NCBI GenBank assembly: GCA_040752215.1
Contig: JBFMEX010000015.1
Location: 1 to 64,000 of the forward strand
Length of the DNA: 64,000 nucleotides
Reading direction: 5' to 3'
From: JBFMEX01 sp040752215
GTDB taxonomy: Bacteria > Pseudomonadota > Alphaproteobacteria > Rhizobiales > Hyphomicrobiaceae
Under the pieces are notes generated by a model, which was not told the DNA's origin, searched no databases, and was given only the letters and a program-made list of their open reading frames with translations. The translations under genes and the position numbers were made by a program. This document shows positions 1-7,208 of the stretch, one piece after another (the stretch's first letter is position 1; each line of letters starts with the position of its first letter).

Positions 1-127
1 CACCCCCCCCTACATCGCGCGGCTGAAGCGCGCGGGTGTCGGCACGTTCCTGGTCGGAGAGAGCCTGATGCGCAAGGACGACGTCGCCGCGGCGACACGC
101 GCGCTGCTGGCGCGGGAGGCGGCATGA
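1..127 (+). CDS. trpC: Indole-3-glycerol phosphate synthase, C-terminal fragment
   Basis: Only the last 42 codons are in the window. The readable tail contains GVGTFLVGESLMRKDD, the phosphate-binding GVGTFLVGESLM strand-loop typical of the end of the TrpC barrel. The enzyme closes the indole ring in tryptophan biosynthesis (CdRP to indole-3-glycerol phosphate) in the cytoplasm. Its stop overlaps the moaC start by four bases (ATGA), so the two genes are probably co-transcribed. The trpC-moaC-moeA-lexA order is usual in Rhizobiales. The 5' end lies outside the window. Confidence 0.88.
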   Translation, partial: TPPYIARLKRAGVGTFLVGESLMRKDDVAAATRALLAREAA

Positions 128-627
128 CCGGCAAGCTCTCGCATCTCGACGAGAAGGGCGCGGCGCGGATGGTCGACGTGTCCGACAAGGCGGTGACCGA
201 GCGGCACGCCGTCGCCCAGGGCTTCGTCGCCATGGCGCGGGAGACGCTCGCGCTCGTCGAGACCGGCACAGCGAAGAAGGGCGACGTGCTGGCAACCGCA
301 CGGATCGCCGGCATCATGGCCGCCAAGCGCACGCACGAGCTCATTCCGCTCTGCCACCCGCTCGCCATCACCAAGGCGACGGTCGACCTTGCGCCTGAGC
401 GCGACCCCGCCGGCATCCGGGTGACGGCCGAGGTCAAGGTGACGGGCCAGACCGGAGTCGAGATGGAGGCGCTGACCGCGGTCTCCGTCGCCTGCCTCAC
501 CGTCTACGATATGCTGAAGGCGGTCGATCGCGGCATGCGCATCGAGGGCGTGCATCTCCTCGAGAAGGCGGGCGGGCGCTCCGGCACGTGGCGCGCCGAT
601 CCGCCAGCCAAGCGCAAGGGCCGCTGA
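124..627 (+). CDS. moaC: Cyclic pyranopterin monophosphate synthase MoaC
   Basis: This 167-residue protein has normal MoaC length. It converts the 3',8-cyclo-GTP product of MoaA to cyclic pyranopterin monophosphate in molybdenum cofactor synthesis. Family signatures are MVDVSDKAVTERHAVAQG near the N terminus, ELIPLCHPL in the middle and DMLKAVDRGM near the C terminus, which holds the catalytic Asp/Lys pair. The start codon overlaps the trpC stop as ATGA, and moeA follows after one base, so all three genes read as one operon. No moaA is visible here. Confidence 0.97.
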   Translation: MTGKLSHLDEKGAARMVDVSDKAVTERHAVAQGFVAMARETLALVETGTAKKGDVLATARIAGIMAAKRTHELIPLCHPLAITKATVDLAPERDPAGIRVTAEVKVTGQTGVEMEALTAVSVACLTVYDMLKAVDRGMRIEGVHLLEKAGGRSGTWRADPPAKRKGR

Positions 628-628
628 C

Positions 629-1837
629 ATGGCGATGCTCACCGTCGCCGAGGCCCTGGCGCGCATCCTCGCCGATGTCGCACCGACCGGCGCCGAGGAG
701 GTCGGCCTCGTAGAGGCCGACGGTCGCGTGCTGGCGTGCGGCCATGCCGCCAGGCTGACGCAGCCGCCGTTCCACGCTTCCGCGATGGACGGCTACGCGG
801 TGCGCGCGGCCGACGTCGCACAGCTGCCGGCGCGGCTGCGTGTCGTCGGCGAGGCCGCCGCCGGCCACCCGTTCGCGGGCAGCATCGCGGCGGGCGAGGC
901 GGTGCGCATCTTCACCGGCGCCCCCCTGCCCGCCGGCACCGACGCCATCGTGATCCAGGAGAACACCGCGCGCGAGGACGATGCGGTGACGGTACGCGAG
1001 GGTGCGGTCGATCCCGAGCACGTGCGTCCGAGAGGCGGCGATTTCAGCGCAGGAGCCGAGTTGCTCCGCACCGGGCACGTGCTGACCCCGCGCGACTTGA
1101 CGCTCGCCGCCGCGATGGGGCACGCGCGGCTTTCCGTCCGCCGCCGCCCGGTGGTCGCGATCCTCGCCACCGGCGACGAGCTGGTCGAGCCCGGTGTCGC
1201 GCCCGGCGACGGCCAGATCGTTTCCTCCAACCCGTACGGCCTCGCCGCCATGGCGTGCCGGTTCGGGGCCGAGCCGCGCCTCCTCGGCATCGCCAAGGAC
1301 ACGCGCGCAGACCTCGCCCGCTGCATCGCCGCGGCTGCCGGCGCCGACGTTCTGGTGACGGTCGGCGGCGCCTCCGTCGGCGACCACGACCTCGTCGCAC
1401 CCGTGTTGCAGGAGCACGGGATGGCGCTCGACTTCTGGAAGATCGCCATGCGGCCGGGCAAGCCGCTGATGTTCGGTCGGCTCGGCGTGCAGCGGGTGAT
1501 CGGCGTGCCCGGCAATCCGGTCTCCGCACTCATCTGCATGCGCGTGTTCGTGGTGCCGCTGATCGCCCGCCTGCTCGGCCGCGCGGTCGGGCCCGAGCGA
1601 CTGGGGAAGGCTGCACTCGCGCGCGCGATCTCCGCCAATGGGCCGCGGCAGCACTACATGCGGGCGACGCTGGTCGGCGGCGATGCCGGCGGCGCACCGC
1701 TCGTCGATCCGGTGCCCTCGCAGGACAGTTCGCTGATGTCGCCGCTGGCGCGCGCCGATTGCCTGATCGTGCGCGCAGCCGGCGCGCCCGCCGCAGCCGC
1801 AGGAGACGCGGTGGACATCCTGCCGATGGATTTCTGA
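629..1837 (+). CDS. moeA: Molybdopterin molybdenumtransferase MoeA
   Basis: The 402-residue protein has the full MoeA architecture. It inserts molybdate into adenylylated molybdopterin, the last shared step of Mo-cofactor formation. Recognisable parts are PFHASAMDGYAV near residue 50, TGAPLPAGTDAIV near residue 95, the MoCF-binding segment with ATGDELVEPG and VTVGGASVGDHDLV, and RPGKPLMFG followed by GVPGNPVSA. It begins two bases after the moaC stop. The stop at 1837 is followed by the SOS-box region of lexA, so the operon probably ends here. Confidence 0.97.
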   Translation: MAMLTVAEALARILADVAPTGAEEVGLVEADGRVLACGHAARLTQPPFHASAMDGYAVRAADVAQLPARLRVVGEAAAGHPFAGSIAAGEAVRIFTGAPLPAGTDAIVIQENTAREDDAVTVREGAVDPEHVRPRGGDFSAGAELLRTGHVLTPRDLTLAAAMGHARLSVRRRPVVAILATGDELVEPGVAPGDGQIVSSNPYGLAAMACRFGAEPRLLGIAKDTRADLARCIAAAAGADVLVTVGGASVGDHDLVAPVLQEHGMALDFWKIAMRPGKPLMFGRLGVQRVIGVPGNPVSALICMRVFVVPLIARLLGRAVGPERLGKAALARAISANGPRQHYMRATLVGGDAGGAPLVDPVPSQDSSLMSPLARADCLIVRAAGAPAAAAGDAVDILPMDF

Positions 1838-1862
1838 CGCCGTGGCGGATCGGCCACTTGCG

Positions 1863-1877
1863 GAACACCTGCGGAAC
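1863..1877. promoter_or_regulatory. SOS (LexA) box upstream of lexA
   Basis: The sequence is GAAC-ACCTGCG-GAAC, an exact GAAC-N7-GAAC direct repeat, i.e. GTTC-N7-GTTC on the other strand. That is the LexA operator known from alphaproteobacteria. It lies 128 bases before the lexA start codon. It implies autoregulation of lexA. Confidence 0.88.
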
Positions 1878-1888
1878 GGTTACGGTAC

Positions 1889-1903
1889 GTTCATGGTTTG
1901 TAC
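1889..1903. promoter_or_regulatory. Second, imperfect SOS box
   Basis: GTTC-ATGGTTT-GTAC is one mismatch from GTTC-N7-GTTC and lies 11 bases after the perfect box, in the opposite orientation. Two operators before lexA would allow graded autorepression. The single mismatch keeps confidence moderate. Confidence 0.6.
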
Positions 1904-2005
1904 AGGCTCGCCGCCCGGCGGGCCTCACCCGATCGAGAACAGCCCGAGCAACCATCCTTTGCGCCCCTTGCGCGGCGGATGGTCAGGCAAGGCGGCGGAG
2001 GAACG

Positions 2006-2710
2006 ATGCTGACGCAGAAACAGAAAGAGCTGCTGCTGTTCATTCACGAGCGCATGCAGGCGAGTGGCGTGCCGCCGTCGTTCGACGAGATGAAGGACGC
2101 ACTCGACTTGAGGTCGAAATCCGGCATCCACCGCCTCATTACCGCGCTGGTCGAGCGCGGCTTCATTCGCCGGCTGCCGCATCGGGCCCGCGCGATCGAG
2201 GTGATCAAGCTCCCGGAGTCGAGCGAGCTTGCGCCGCGGCGCGGCGGCTTCCAGCCAAGCGTGATCGAGGGCAGTCGCGGCCGGAGCAGCGAGCTGGCGC
2301 CACCGCCGTCGACGATCGTCGACAGCCGCACGGTTTCGGTGCCGGTCATGGGGCGCATCGCCGCCGGCGTGCCGATCAGCGCCATCCAACAGCATTCCCA
2401 CGACATCGCCTGCCCACCCGACCTGTTGACCAACGGCGAGCACTTCGCGCTCGAGGTCAAGGGCGATTCGATGATCGAGGCCGGCATTCACGACGGCGAT
2501 GTGGTGATCATCCGCCGCACCGAGCAGGCCGAGAACGGCGACATCGTCGTCGCCCTGGTCGAGAAGGAGGAGGCGACGCTGAAGCGGCTGCGCAAGAAGG
2601 GCACCACCATTGCGCTCGAGGCCGCAAACCCAGAGTACAAGACGCGCATCTTCGGCCCCGATCAGGTCGACATCCAGGGCCGCCTCGTCGGGCTCATCCG
2701 GCGATATTGA
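2006..2710 (+). CDS. lexA: SOS repressor LexA
   Basis: The ATG at 2006 is preceded by GGAGGAAC, and the protein begins MLTQKQKELLLFIHERMQ as LexA proteins do, giving 234 residues. An N-terminal winged helix-turn-helix (about residues 1-70, with PSFDEMKDAL and SGIHRLITALVERG) is joined by a linker of about 40 residues to a peptidase S24 domain. The self-cleavage bond is A120-G121 (RIAAGVPI). The catalytic Ser155 is in KGDSMIEAG and Lys193 in TLKRL. LexA represses DNA-repair genes and cleaves itself when RecA is activated. The two upstream SOS boxes indicate autoregulation. It converges on comEC with a 3-base gap. Confidence 0.97.
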   Translation: MLTQKQKELLLFIHERMQASGVPPSFDEMKDALDLRSKSGIHRLITALVERGFIRRLPHRARAIEVIKLPESSELAPRRGGFQPSVIEGSRGRSSELAPPPSTIVDSRTVSVPVMGRIAAGVPISAIQQHSHDIACPPDLLTNGEHFALEVKGDSMIEAGIHDGDVVIIRRTEQAENGDIVVALVEKEEATLKRLRKKGTTIALEAANPEYKTRIFGPDQVDIQGRLVGLIRRY

Positions 2711-2713
2711 GGC

Positions 2714-5134
2714 TCATCGCTCGCCGGCAAAGACAGGGCTGTCCTCTTGGTCCGGGAAGCCTTGAGGCACGTCGTCGTCCTCGATCTCCGGGCGCAGGGC
2801 GGAGCGCGCGGTAGCAAGTCCCGGCGGCGCTGCGAAGGCCTCCACCCGGGTGTCGGCGTCGCGGGCCGGACGATGCGATGCCGGCGCGGCGCGGCCGTCG
2901 CCCGTGCCGAGCCTCGCGTCGCTGCCCGGCCCTTCGGCCGCGCGTTGCGATGCGCTCGGCGTGGCATCCACCACGCCGCGCATCGCCGCCCAGGGATGCG
3001 GCGGCGACCATGGTCGATTGCCCCGGCCGGCGGCGACGGTCTCGACGTGGATGCGACCATCGGGCGCGATGGTGAGCGCGTGCGCGCCGGCGATGCGCAC
3101 GTCGAAGAAATCGACCACCCGGCGCGGGCGCGTGCATCCCCTCGGCCGCGGCACGTCGAGGACGAGGATATCGGCCGCTGCACAATCGTCGGCGAGAGCG
3201 GACGCGTGGCGCGGCACCGCGACCTGCATCCCCCTCGCGCGTGCGAGGCAGCCGACAGCGTCGCAGGAGACGCCGCTCGGGTCGGCGCGCACGACCGCCG
3301 CCGCGCGCCCGTCGCCGTCCTGCTCGAGCCAGCGGGTCAGCTCGTAGTCGGATGCGGCGCTGCCGATCGCGGCGAGGCGGCCGTCGGTCCCGCGGACGGC
3401 GACCAGCGCGCCGTCTCTCCCGACGAGAATGTCCGGCCGAACGCCGAGCGGCGTCAATGCAGCGCCGATCGCGACCAGCGCCAGGCCGGCGAGCCGCCAG
3501 CGGCCCGTCCAGAGCGCGAGCCACAGGCCGCCGGCCACCATGAGTGCGAATGCCGACGTCGGAATCGACGGATGGCGCACCACCGCCCCCGGCATCGCCG
3601 CGACCCACTCCGCCACACGGGTCATGAGATCGATGCCGAACCCCATCGCGGCGAGCGGCAGTGCCTCGAGACCGAACGGCATGGCGACCAGCGTCGCGAG
3701 CGCCGCCGGCATGACGATCGTATTGCAGACCGGGATCGCGAGCAGGTTGGCGACGACGGCGAGCAGCTGGCTCTTGTGGAAGTGATAAAGCGCGAGCGGG
3801 GCAACGGCGGCGCTGGCGACCAGCGTGGAGAGCACGATGCCGCCGAGAAACAAGCTGACGCGGGTGAGCGCGGAGAAGCCGCGCCGCGCGCGCTCGGCGC
3901 TCCCCTCGCGCAACGCCTCGTAGGCGGCGACGAGGGCGATGACCGCCGCGAACGACATCTGGAAGCCGACGTCGAGCAGGCTTTCGGGGTAGGCGACGAG
4001 AATGATCAGCGCCGCGATCGCCACGTTGCGCATCGCGAGGGCGGGACGCTCGAGCAGCACCGCAGTCAGCATGATCGCGATCATGATGAAGGAGCGCACG
4101 GTCGCGAACGTCCAGCCGGAGATGGCGAGATAGGCGAGCGAGCCGATGATCGCCGCTGCTGCCGCCCAGCGCTTGATCGCAAAGCGAAGCGCCAGCGCGG
4201 GGAATGCGGCGAGCAGCAGACGCACGGCGTAGAACACGGCGCCGCCCATCACCGCCATGTGCAGGCCGGAGATCGACAGGACGTGGAACAGGCCGGAGTC
4301 GCGGTAGGCCTTGTTGGTCGCCTCCGAGATAGCGCCGCGCTCGCCGGTCACGAGCGCGTTGGCGATCGCCGCTGTCTGCCCGTCGAGCGCGGTGGCGACC
4401 CGTCGGCCAATCACTTGGCGCACACGTTCGATGGCAGCGGCGATGGCGAGCGCCAGCGGCGGCGGCGGCAGGCTCGCGTCCCGTTCGAGGCGACCGACGG
4501 CGTAGCCGACCCCGCCGAGCCGCATGAACCAGGCCTGGCGCGCGAAATCGTAGCCGCCCGGCATGGCCGGCGCGGCCGGTGGCGCGAGACGGGCCCTGAC
4601 ACGGATCGCGTCGCCGGCCCTGACCCCGCTCGCCGCAGCCGACGTCCTCACCCTGACGCGGGCCGGCCGTCTCTCGGCCGGCAGATCGCCGAGTGCGGCG
4701 ACTCGTATCGTGATCCGCTCGCCACGGCTCTCGCGCGGCTCGACCAGCTCCACGTAGCCTTTCACCTCCACCGGGCCGGTGCTGCGCTCGAGCACCGGCG
4801 CTCCGACGCGATCGGCCCTGAGCTTGGCGAGCGTGAAGCCGAGGGCGACCAGCAACAGCATATCGATGAGCAGAACCGCGACTAGGGTGCGCGGCACGGC
4901 GAGGCGTGCGGCCACAGCGGCGGCGAGGCCGGCGAGCGCGACCGCGAGCGGGGGCTCGGCGGGCGCAGTGAAATAGCCGGCAATACCAAGCCCCAGCAGC
5001 ACCGGCACCCAATTGAGCCAGCGCGCCCGCTCGGCCTCGATCGCCGCGAGCGCGCGCCTGATCGGCCCAGCAGTTCCGCTCGGCTCGGCGGCCTCCGGCC
5101 GCCACTCGCTCTCGCCCGCCGTCACCCCCGCCAT
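2714..5134 (-). CDS. comEC: ComEC/Rec2 family DNA-uptake channel protein
   Basis: Starting at the ATG at 5134, the product has 806 residues. An N-terminal soluble DUF4131/OB-like part with early membrane helices is followed by the multi-helix competence domain, marked by FHVLSISGLHMAVMGG around residue 290. The C-terminal region resembles a degenerate metallo-beta-lactamase-type domain (PDILVGRDGALVAVRG). ComEC forms the inner-membrane channel through which single-stranded DNA enters during natural transformation. The order lexA-comEC is usual in Rhizobiales, where gltX commonly follows; gltX is not visible here. Longer upstream reading frame exists but lacks recognisable content, so the ATG before AGVTAGESEWRPE was chosen. 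Confidence 0.93.
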   Translation of the reverse strand: MAGVTAGESEWRPEAAEPSGTAGPIRRALAAIEAERARWLNWVPVLLGLGIAGYFTAPAEPPLAVALAGLAAAVAARLAVPRTLVAVLLIDMLLLVALGFTLAKLRADRVGAPVLERSTGPVEVKGYVELVEPRESRGERITIRVAALGDLPAERRPARVRVRTSAAASGVRAGDAIRVRARLAPPAAPAMPGGYDFARQAWFMRLGGVGYAVGRLERDASLPPPPLALAIAAAIERVRQVIGRRVATALDGQTAAIANALVTGERGAISEATNKAYRDSGLFHVLSISGLHMAVMGGAVFYAVRLLLAAFPALALRFAIKRWAAAAAIIGSLAYLAISGWTFATVRSFIMIAIMLTAVLLERPALAMRNVAIAALIILVAYPESLLDVGFQMSFAAVIALVAAYEALREGSAERARRGFSALTRVSLFLGGIVLSTLVASAAVAPLALYHFHKSQLLAVVANLLAIPVCNTIVMPAALATLVAMPFGLEALPLAAMGFGIDLMTRVAEWVAAMPGAVVRHPSIPTSAFALMVAGGLWLALWTGRWRLAGLALVAIGAALTPLGVRPDILVGRDGALVAVRGTDGRLAAIGSAASDYELTRWLEQDGDGRAAAVVRADPSGVSCDAVGCLARARGMQVAVPRHASALADDCAAADILVLDVPRPRGCTRPRRVVDFFDVRIAGAHALTIAPDGRIHVETVAAGRGNRPWSPPHPWAAMRGVVDATPSASQRAAEGPGSDARLGTGDGRAAPASHRPARDADTRVEAFAAPPGLATARSALRPEIEDDDVPQGFPDQEDSPVFAGER

Positions 5135-5595
5135 GCACCTCGACCGAGACTTGTGCCTGTCCGCCGGAAATGCTCGCTCGCGTCGATCCGACGCCCGCTG
5201 ACGAGCCATGCTACACGTTTGCGCGCGACGACGCGCCGTCCTCGCTCTGTCCAACGCGCGCGTCCGAGTGCTCCGAGTGCAAGGTGAGCGAAGCGCATTC
5301 GGTGCGGGATCTCCCGCGAGCGGCGCTAGCCATTTTGCTCCACCACCGACGTCCTCACCCTGGCGGAGAAGAGCTCGCCCCGGCCATGATCGCGGGACCC
5401 GGAGGGGCGATCGAGCGTTGCCGCCACGGGCTGCCTCGCCTGCGGCAAGTCTCTCACCCGCCTTGCGGGTTCGCCCCATCACGGGAACGGATGGTGAGCG
5501 CGGGCGGCCGATGGTCGAATGCCCTGCGCTGCGTTCGACGCGGCTTTCGCGTTGACAGCCGGCGGCGCGAAGCGCACACTTCCTCGATCCTTCGA

Positions 5596-5635
5596 AAGGA
5601 GGTCTAAGAAAATGTCGCCGCCGGGTCAAAGCTAG
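5596..5635 (+). other. Mini reading frame with perfect Shine-Dalgarno
   Basis: AAGGAGGT at 5596-5603 lies eight bases before ATG at 5612. The frame reads MSPPGQS and stops at 5633-5635. Upstream is an exact TTGACA (5551 area). A downstream inverted repeat (5636-5679) could act as an attenuator. No protein family can be named; this may be a leader peptide or chance. Confidence 0.3.
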
Positions 5636-5989
5636 CCACTCCGAGCGAAGAAGCCGTCGAGGTGCTCTCCTCCGAGTGGCCGTTCCGACAATCCGATCAT
5701 TTGCACTGATCTTCAACTAGGCCTGACCAGCCCAGAATCCTGGAGCGGTCGCCGATTCTATTCGGGCGATAACTGCGCACGCGCCTAGGTGACGTGCAGC
5801 GAGGCTCGGACGGATTGGACGGGCGAGATGGAAGATCTTGGATGACCTGAGGAAACAGGTCGGGCAGAAACGGGCAGCACCAAGCGCACGAAGGACCTCC
5901 ACCGGGGCCAGCACTCGCACCGAGGCACCCCAATTGCGAGGCACCAGGCCGGTCGCCCACGATCGAGATGCCCGCACCGCGAACCCGGC

Positions 5990-6023
5990 GAGCCCGGGGG
6001 GCCCCGAGTGGCCCCGCCGGGCT
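5990..6023. terminator. GC-rich hairpin
   Basis: GAGCCCGG...GGCC pairs with GGCC...CCGGGCTC around a CCGAGT loop with about two mismatches in a 15-bp stem. There is no T-tract, so it is only terminator-like. It lies 180 bases before the DUF4846 gene. Confidence 0.3.
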
Positions 6024-6202
6024 CTGTCGTTTCCCGTCCCCTGGGACAATTCTGAATGCGCTCTCCGAAAGCTCGCCTCGGCGCGCCATCTCGGCGCCAT
6101 CGCGGCGTTCTATTGTTGTCGTGCCTCGCGTGGCGGTTTGCGGCGTACCCTGCGCCGACGGACCTTGCGCCGCGTCGACGCCGCGACGGGAGCGCCGACA
6201 CG

Positions 6203-6991
6203 ATGTCGAATCCGCTGAAGTCCATCGTGCTTGCCCTCCTCGCGATCCTTCCCGGCTTCGCCGTCGCCGCCGAGCCGCGGTTCGCGTGGCATCGCGCCGC
6301 GGCGCCCTCCGCCTCCGACACGCTCGCCGGGCGCATTGCGCCGCCCGTCGGATTCGTGCGCGTGCCCGCCGCGCCCGGCAGCTGGGCCGAGTGGCTGCGC
6401 GCGCTGCCGATGAAGCCCGACGGCGCACCGGTGCTGCTCTACACCGGCGCGCGGAAGTGGCGGCAGGACGTGCACGCCGCCGTCATCGACATCGACACCG
6501 GAAATCGCGACCTGCAGCAGTGCGCCGACGCGATCATGCGGCTGCGCGCCGAATGGCTCTATGCCGCCGGCCGGACGAGCGAGATCGCGTTCGACGATAC
6601 CGACGGCAAGCGGCTGCGCTTCCAGTCGGTCGCCACGAAGGACTACGCGAGCTTCCGCAAGTACATGACGCGGGTGTTCGCCTACGCCGGCACCTACAGC
6701 CTCGCGCGCGAACTGAGGCCGGCCGAGCCCAAGGACCTCACCATCGGTGACGTCTTCATCAAGGGCGGATTTCCCGGCCACGCGGTGCTGGTCGCCGACT
6801 TGGTCGAGCATCCCGAGACGAAGGAACGCCGCTTCCTGCTGCTGCAGAGCTACATGCCGGCGCAGGAGGTGCACGTGCTGAAGAGCCCGGCCGCCGCCGA
6901 CGGCTCGCCGTGGTACCCGGCCGCCTTCGCCTGGCCGCTGGTCACGCCAGAGTGGACCTTCCCCGCCGGCAGCCTGAAGCGCTGGCCGTGA
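6203..6991 (+). CDS. DUF4846 domain-containing secreted protein
   Basis: The 262-residue protein has a clear signal peptide (MSNPLKSIVLALLAILPGFAVAAEP, cleavage after AVAA). The mature part matches the DUF4846 pattern: GFVRVPAAPGSWAEWLRALP, then LLYTGARKWRQDVHAAVIDID, NRDLQQCADAIMRLRAEW and GFPGHAVLVADL. No catalytic activity is established for this family. It probably works in the periplasm. A frame extending to 6056 exists, but the ATG at 6203 places the signal peptide at the N terminus. It stands alone, with a MITE-like repeat after its stop. Confidence 0.82.
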   Translation: MSNPLKSIVLALLAILPGFAVAAEPRFAWHRAAAPSASDTLAGRIAPPVGFVRVPAAPGSWAEWLRALPMKPDGAPVLLYTGARKWRQDVHAAVIDIDTGNRDLQQCADAIMRLRAEWLYAAGRTSEIAFDDTDGKRLRFQSVATKDYASFRKYMTRVFAYAGTYSLARELRPAEPKDLTIGDVFIKGGFPGHAVLVADLVEHPETKERRFLLLQSYMPAQEVHVLKSPAAADGSPWYPAAFAWPLVTPEWTFPAGSLKRWP

Positions 6992-7003
6992 GCGCGCTGC
7001 TAC

Positions 7004-7152
7004 TTGTCATCCCGGACGGCGGAGCGGCGCCTTCGCCGCAGAGCCGATCCGGGACCCAGCGTAAGGGGCGCCGAAGGCTCGATATCCCCTCTCGCGTCGG
7101 CGGCAGTTCTCTGGGTCCCGGCGCTCGCAAGGGGGCTCGGCCGGGATGACAA
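7004..7152. repeat. MITE-like palindromic repeat unit
   Basis: TTGTCATCCCGG at 7004-7015 is the exact reverse complement of CCGGGATGACAA at 7141-7152, bounding a 149-base unit with further internal inverted segments (GGGACCCAG near 7050 and CTGGGTCCC near 7110). Partial copies of the right end (CGGCCGGGACGA) repeat twice more up to about 7200. Such TCATCCCGG-bounded repeats are common in alphaproteobacterial intergenic DNA. No coding content. Confidence 0.7.
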
Positions 7153-7208
7153 CATCAGGGGCTCGGCCGGGACGACAGGGGTGGGCCCGGCCGGGACGAA
7201 ACGAGTGC

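Larger units (their letters stand above)
5135..6202. other. About 1 kb with no convincing gene
   Basis: Open frames here are low-complexity Arg/Pro/Ala-rich and recognise no family. The stretch does hold a perfect Shine-Dalgarno followed by a 7-codon reading frame (5596-5635), an imperfect inverted repeat pairing CCACTC (5636-5641 area) with GAGTGG (5674-5679), and a GC-rich hairpin near 5990-6023. In related genomes gltX often lies next to comEC, so this may be decayed DNA, but I see no gltX remnant. Confidence 0.6.

Noticed and set aside
2747..4885. Long plus-strand frame opposite comEC
   Set aside because: Antisense shadow; Arg/Asp/Gly-rich, no domains, and comEC on the other strand is unmistakable.
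5170..5607. Possible 145-codon gene upstream of comEC
   Set aside because: Composition is erratic, with no recognisable motif or ribosome site. Overlapping frames are equally open, so I treat the region as non-coding.
5838..6218. Possible 126-codon plus-strand gene
   Set aside because: It begins plausibly but becomes Arg/Thr/Pro-rich without domains and overlaps the signal-peptide start of the DUF4846 gene.
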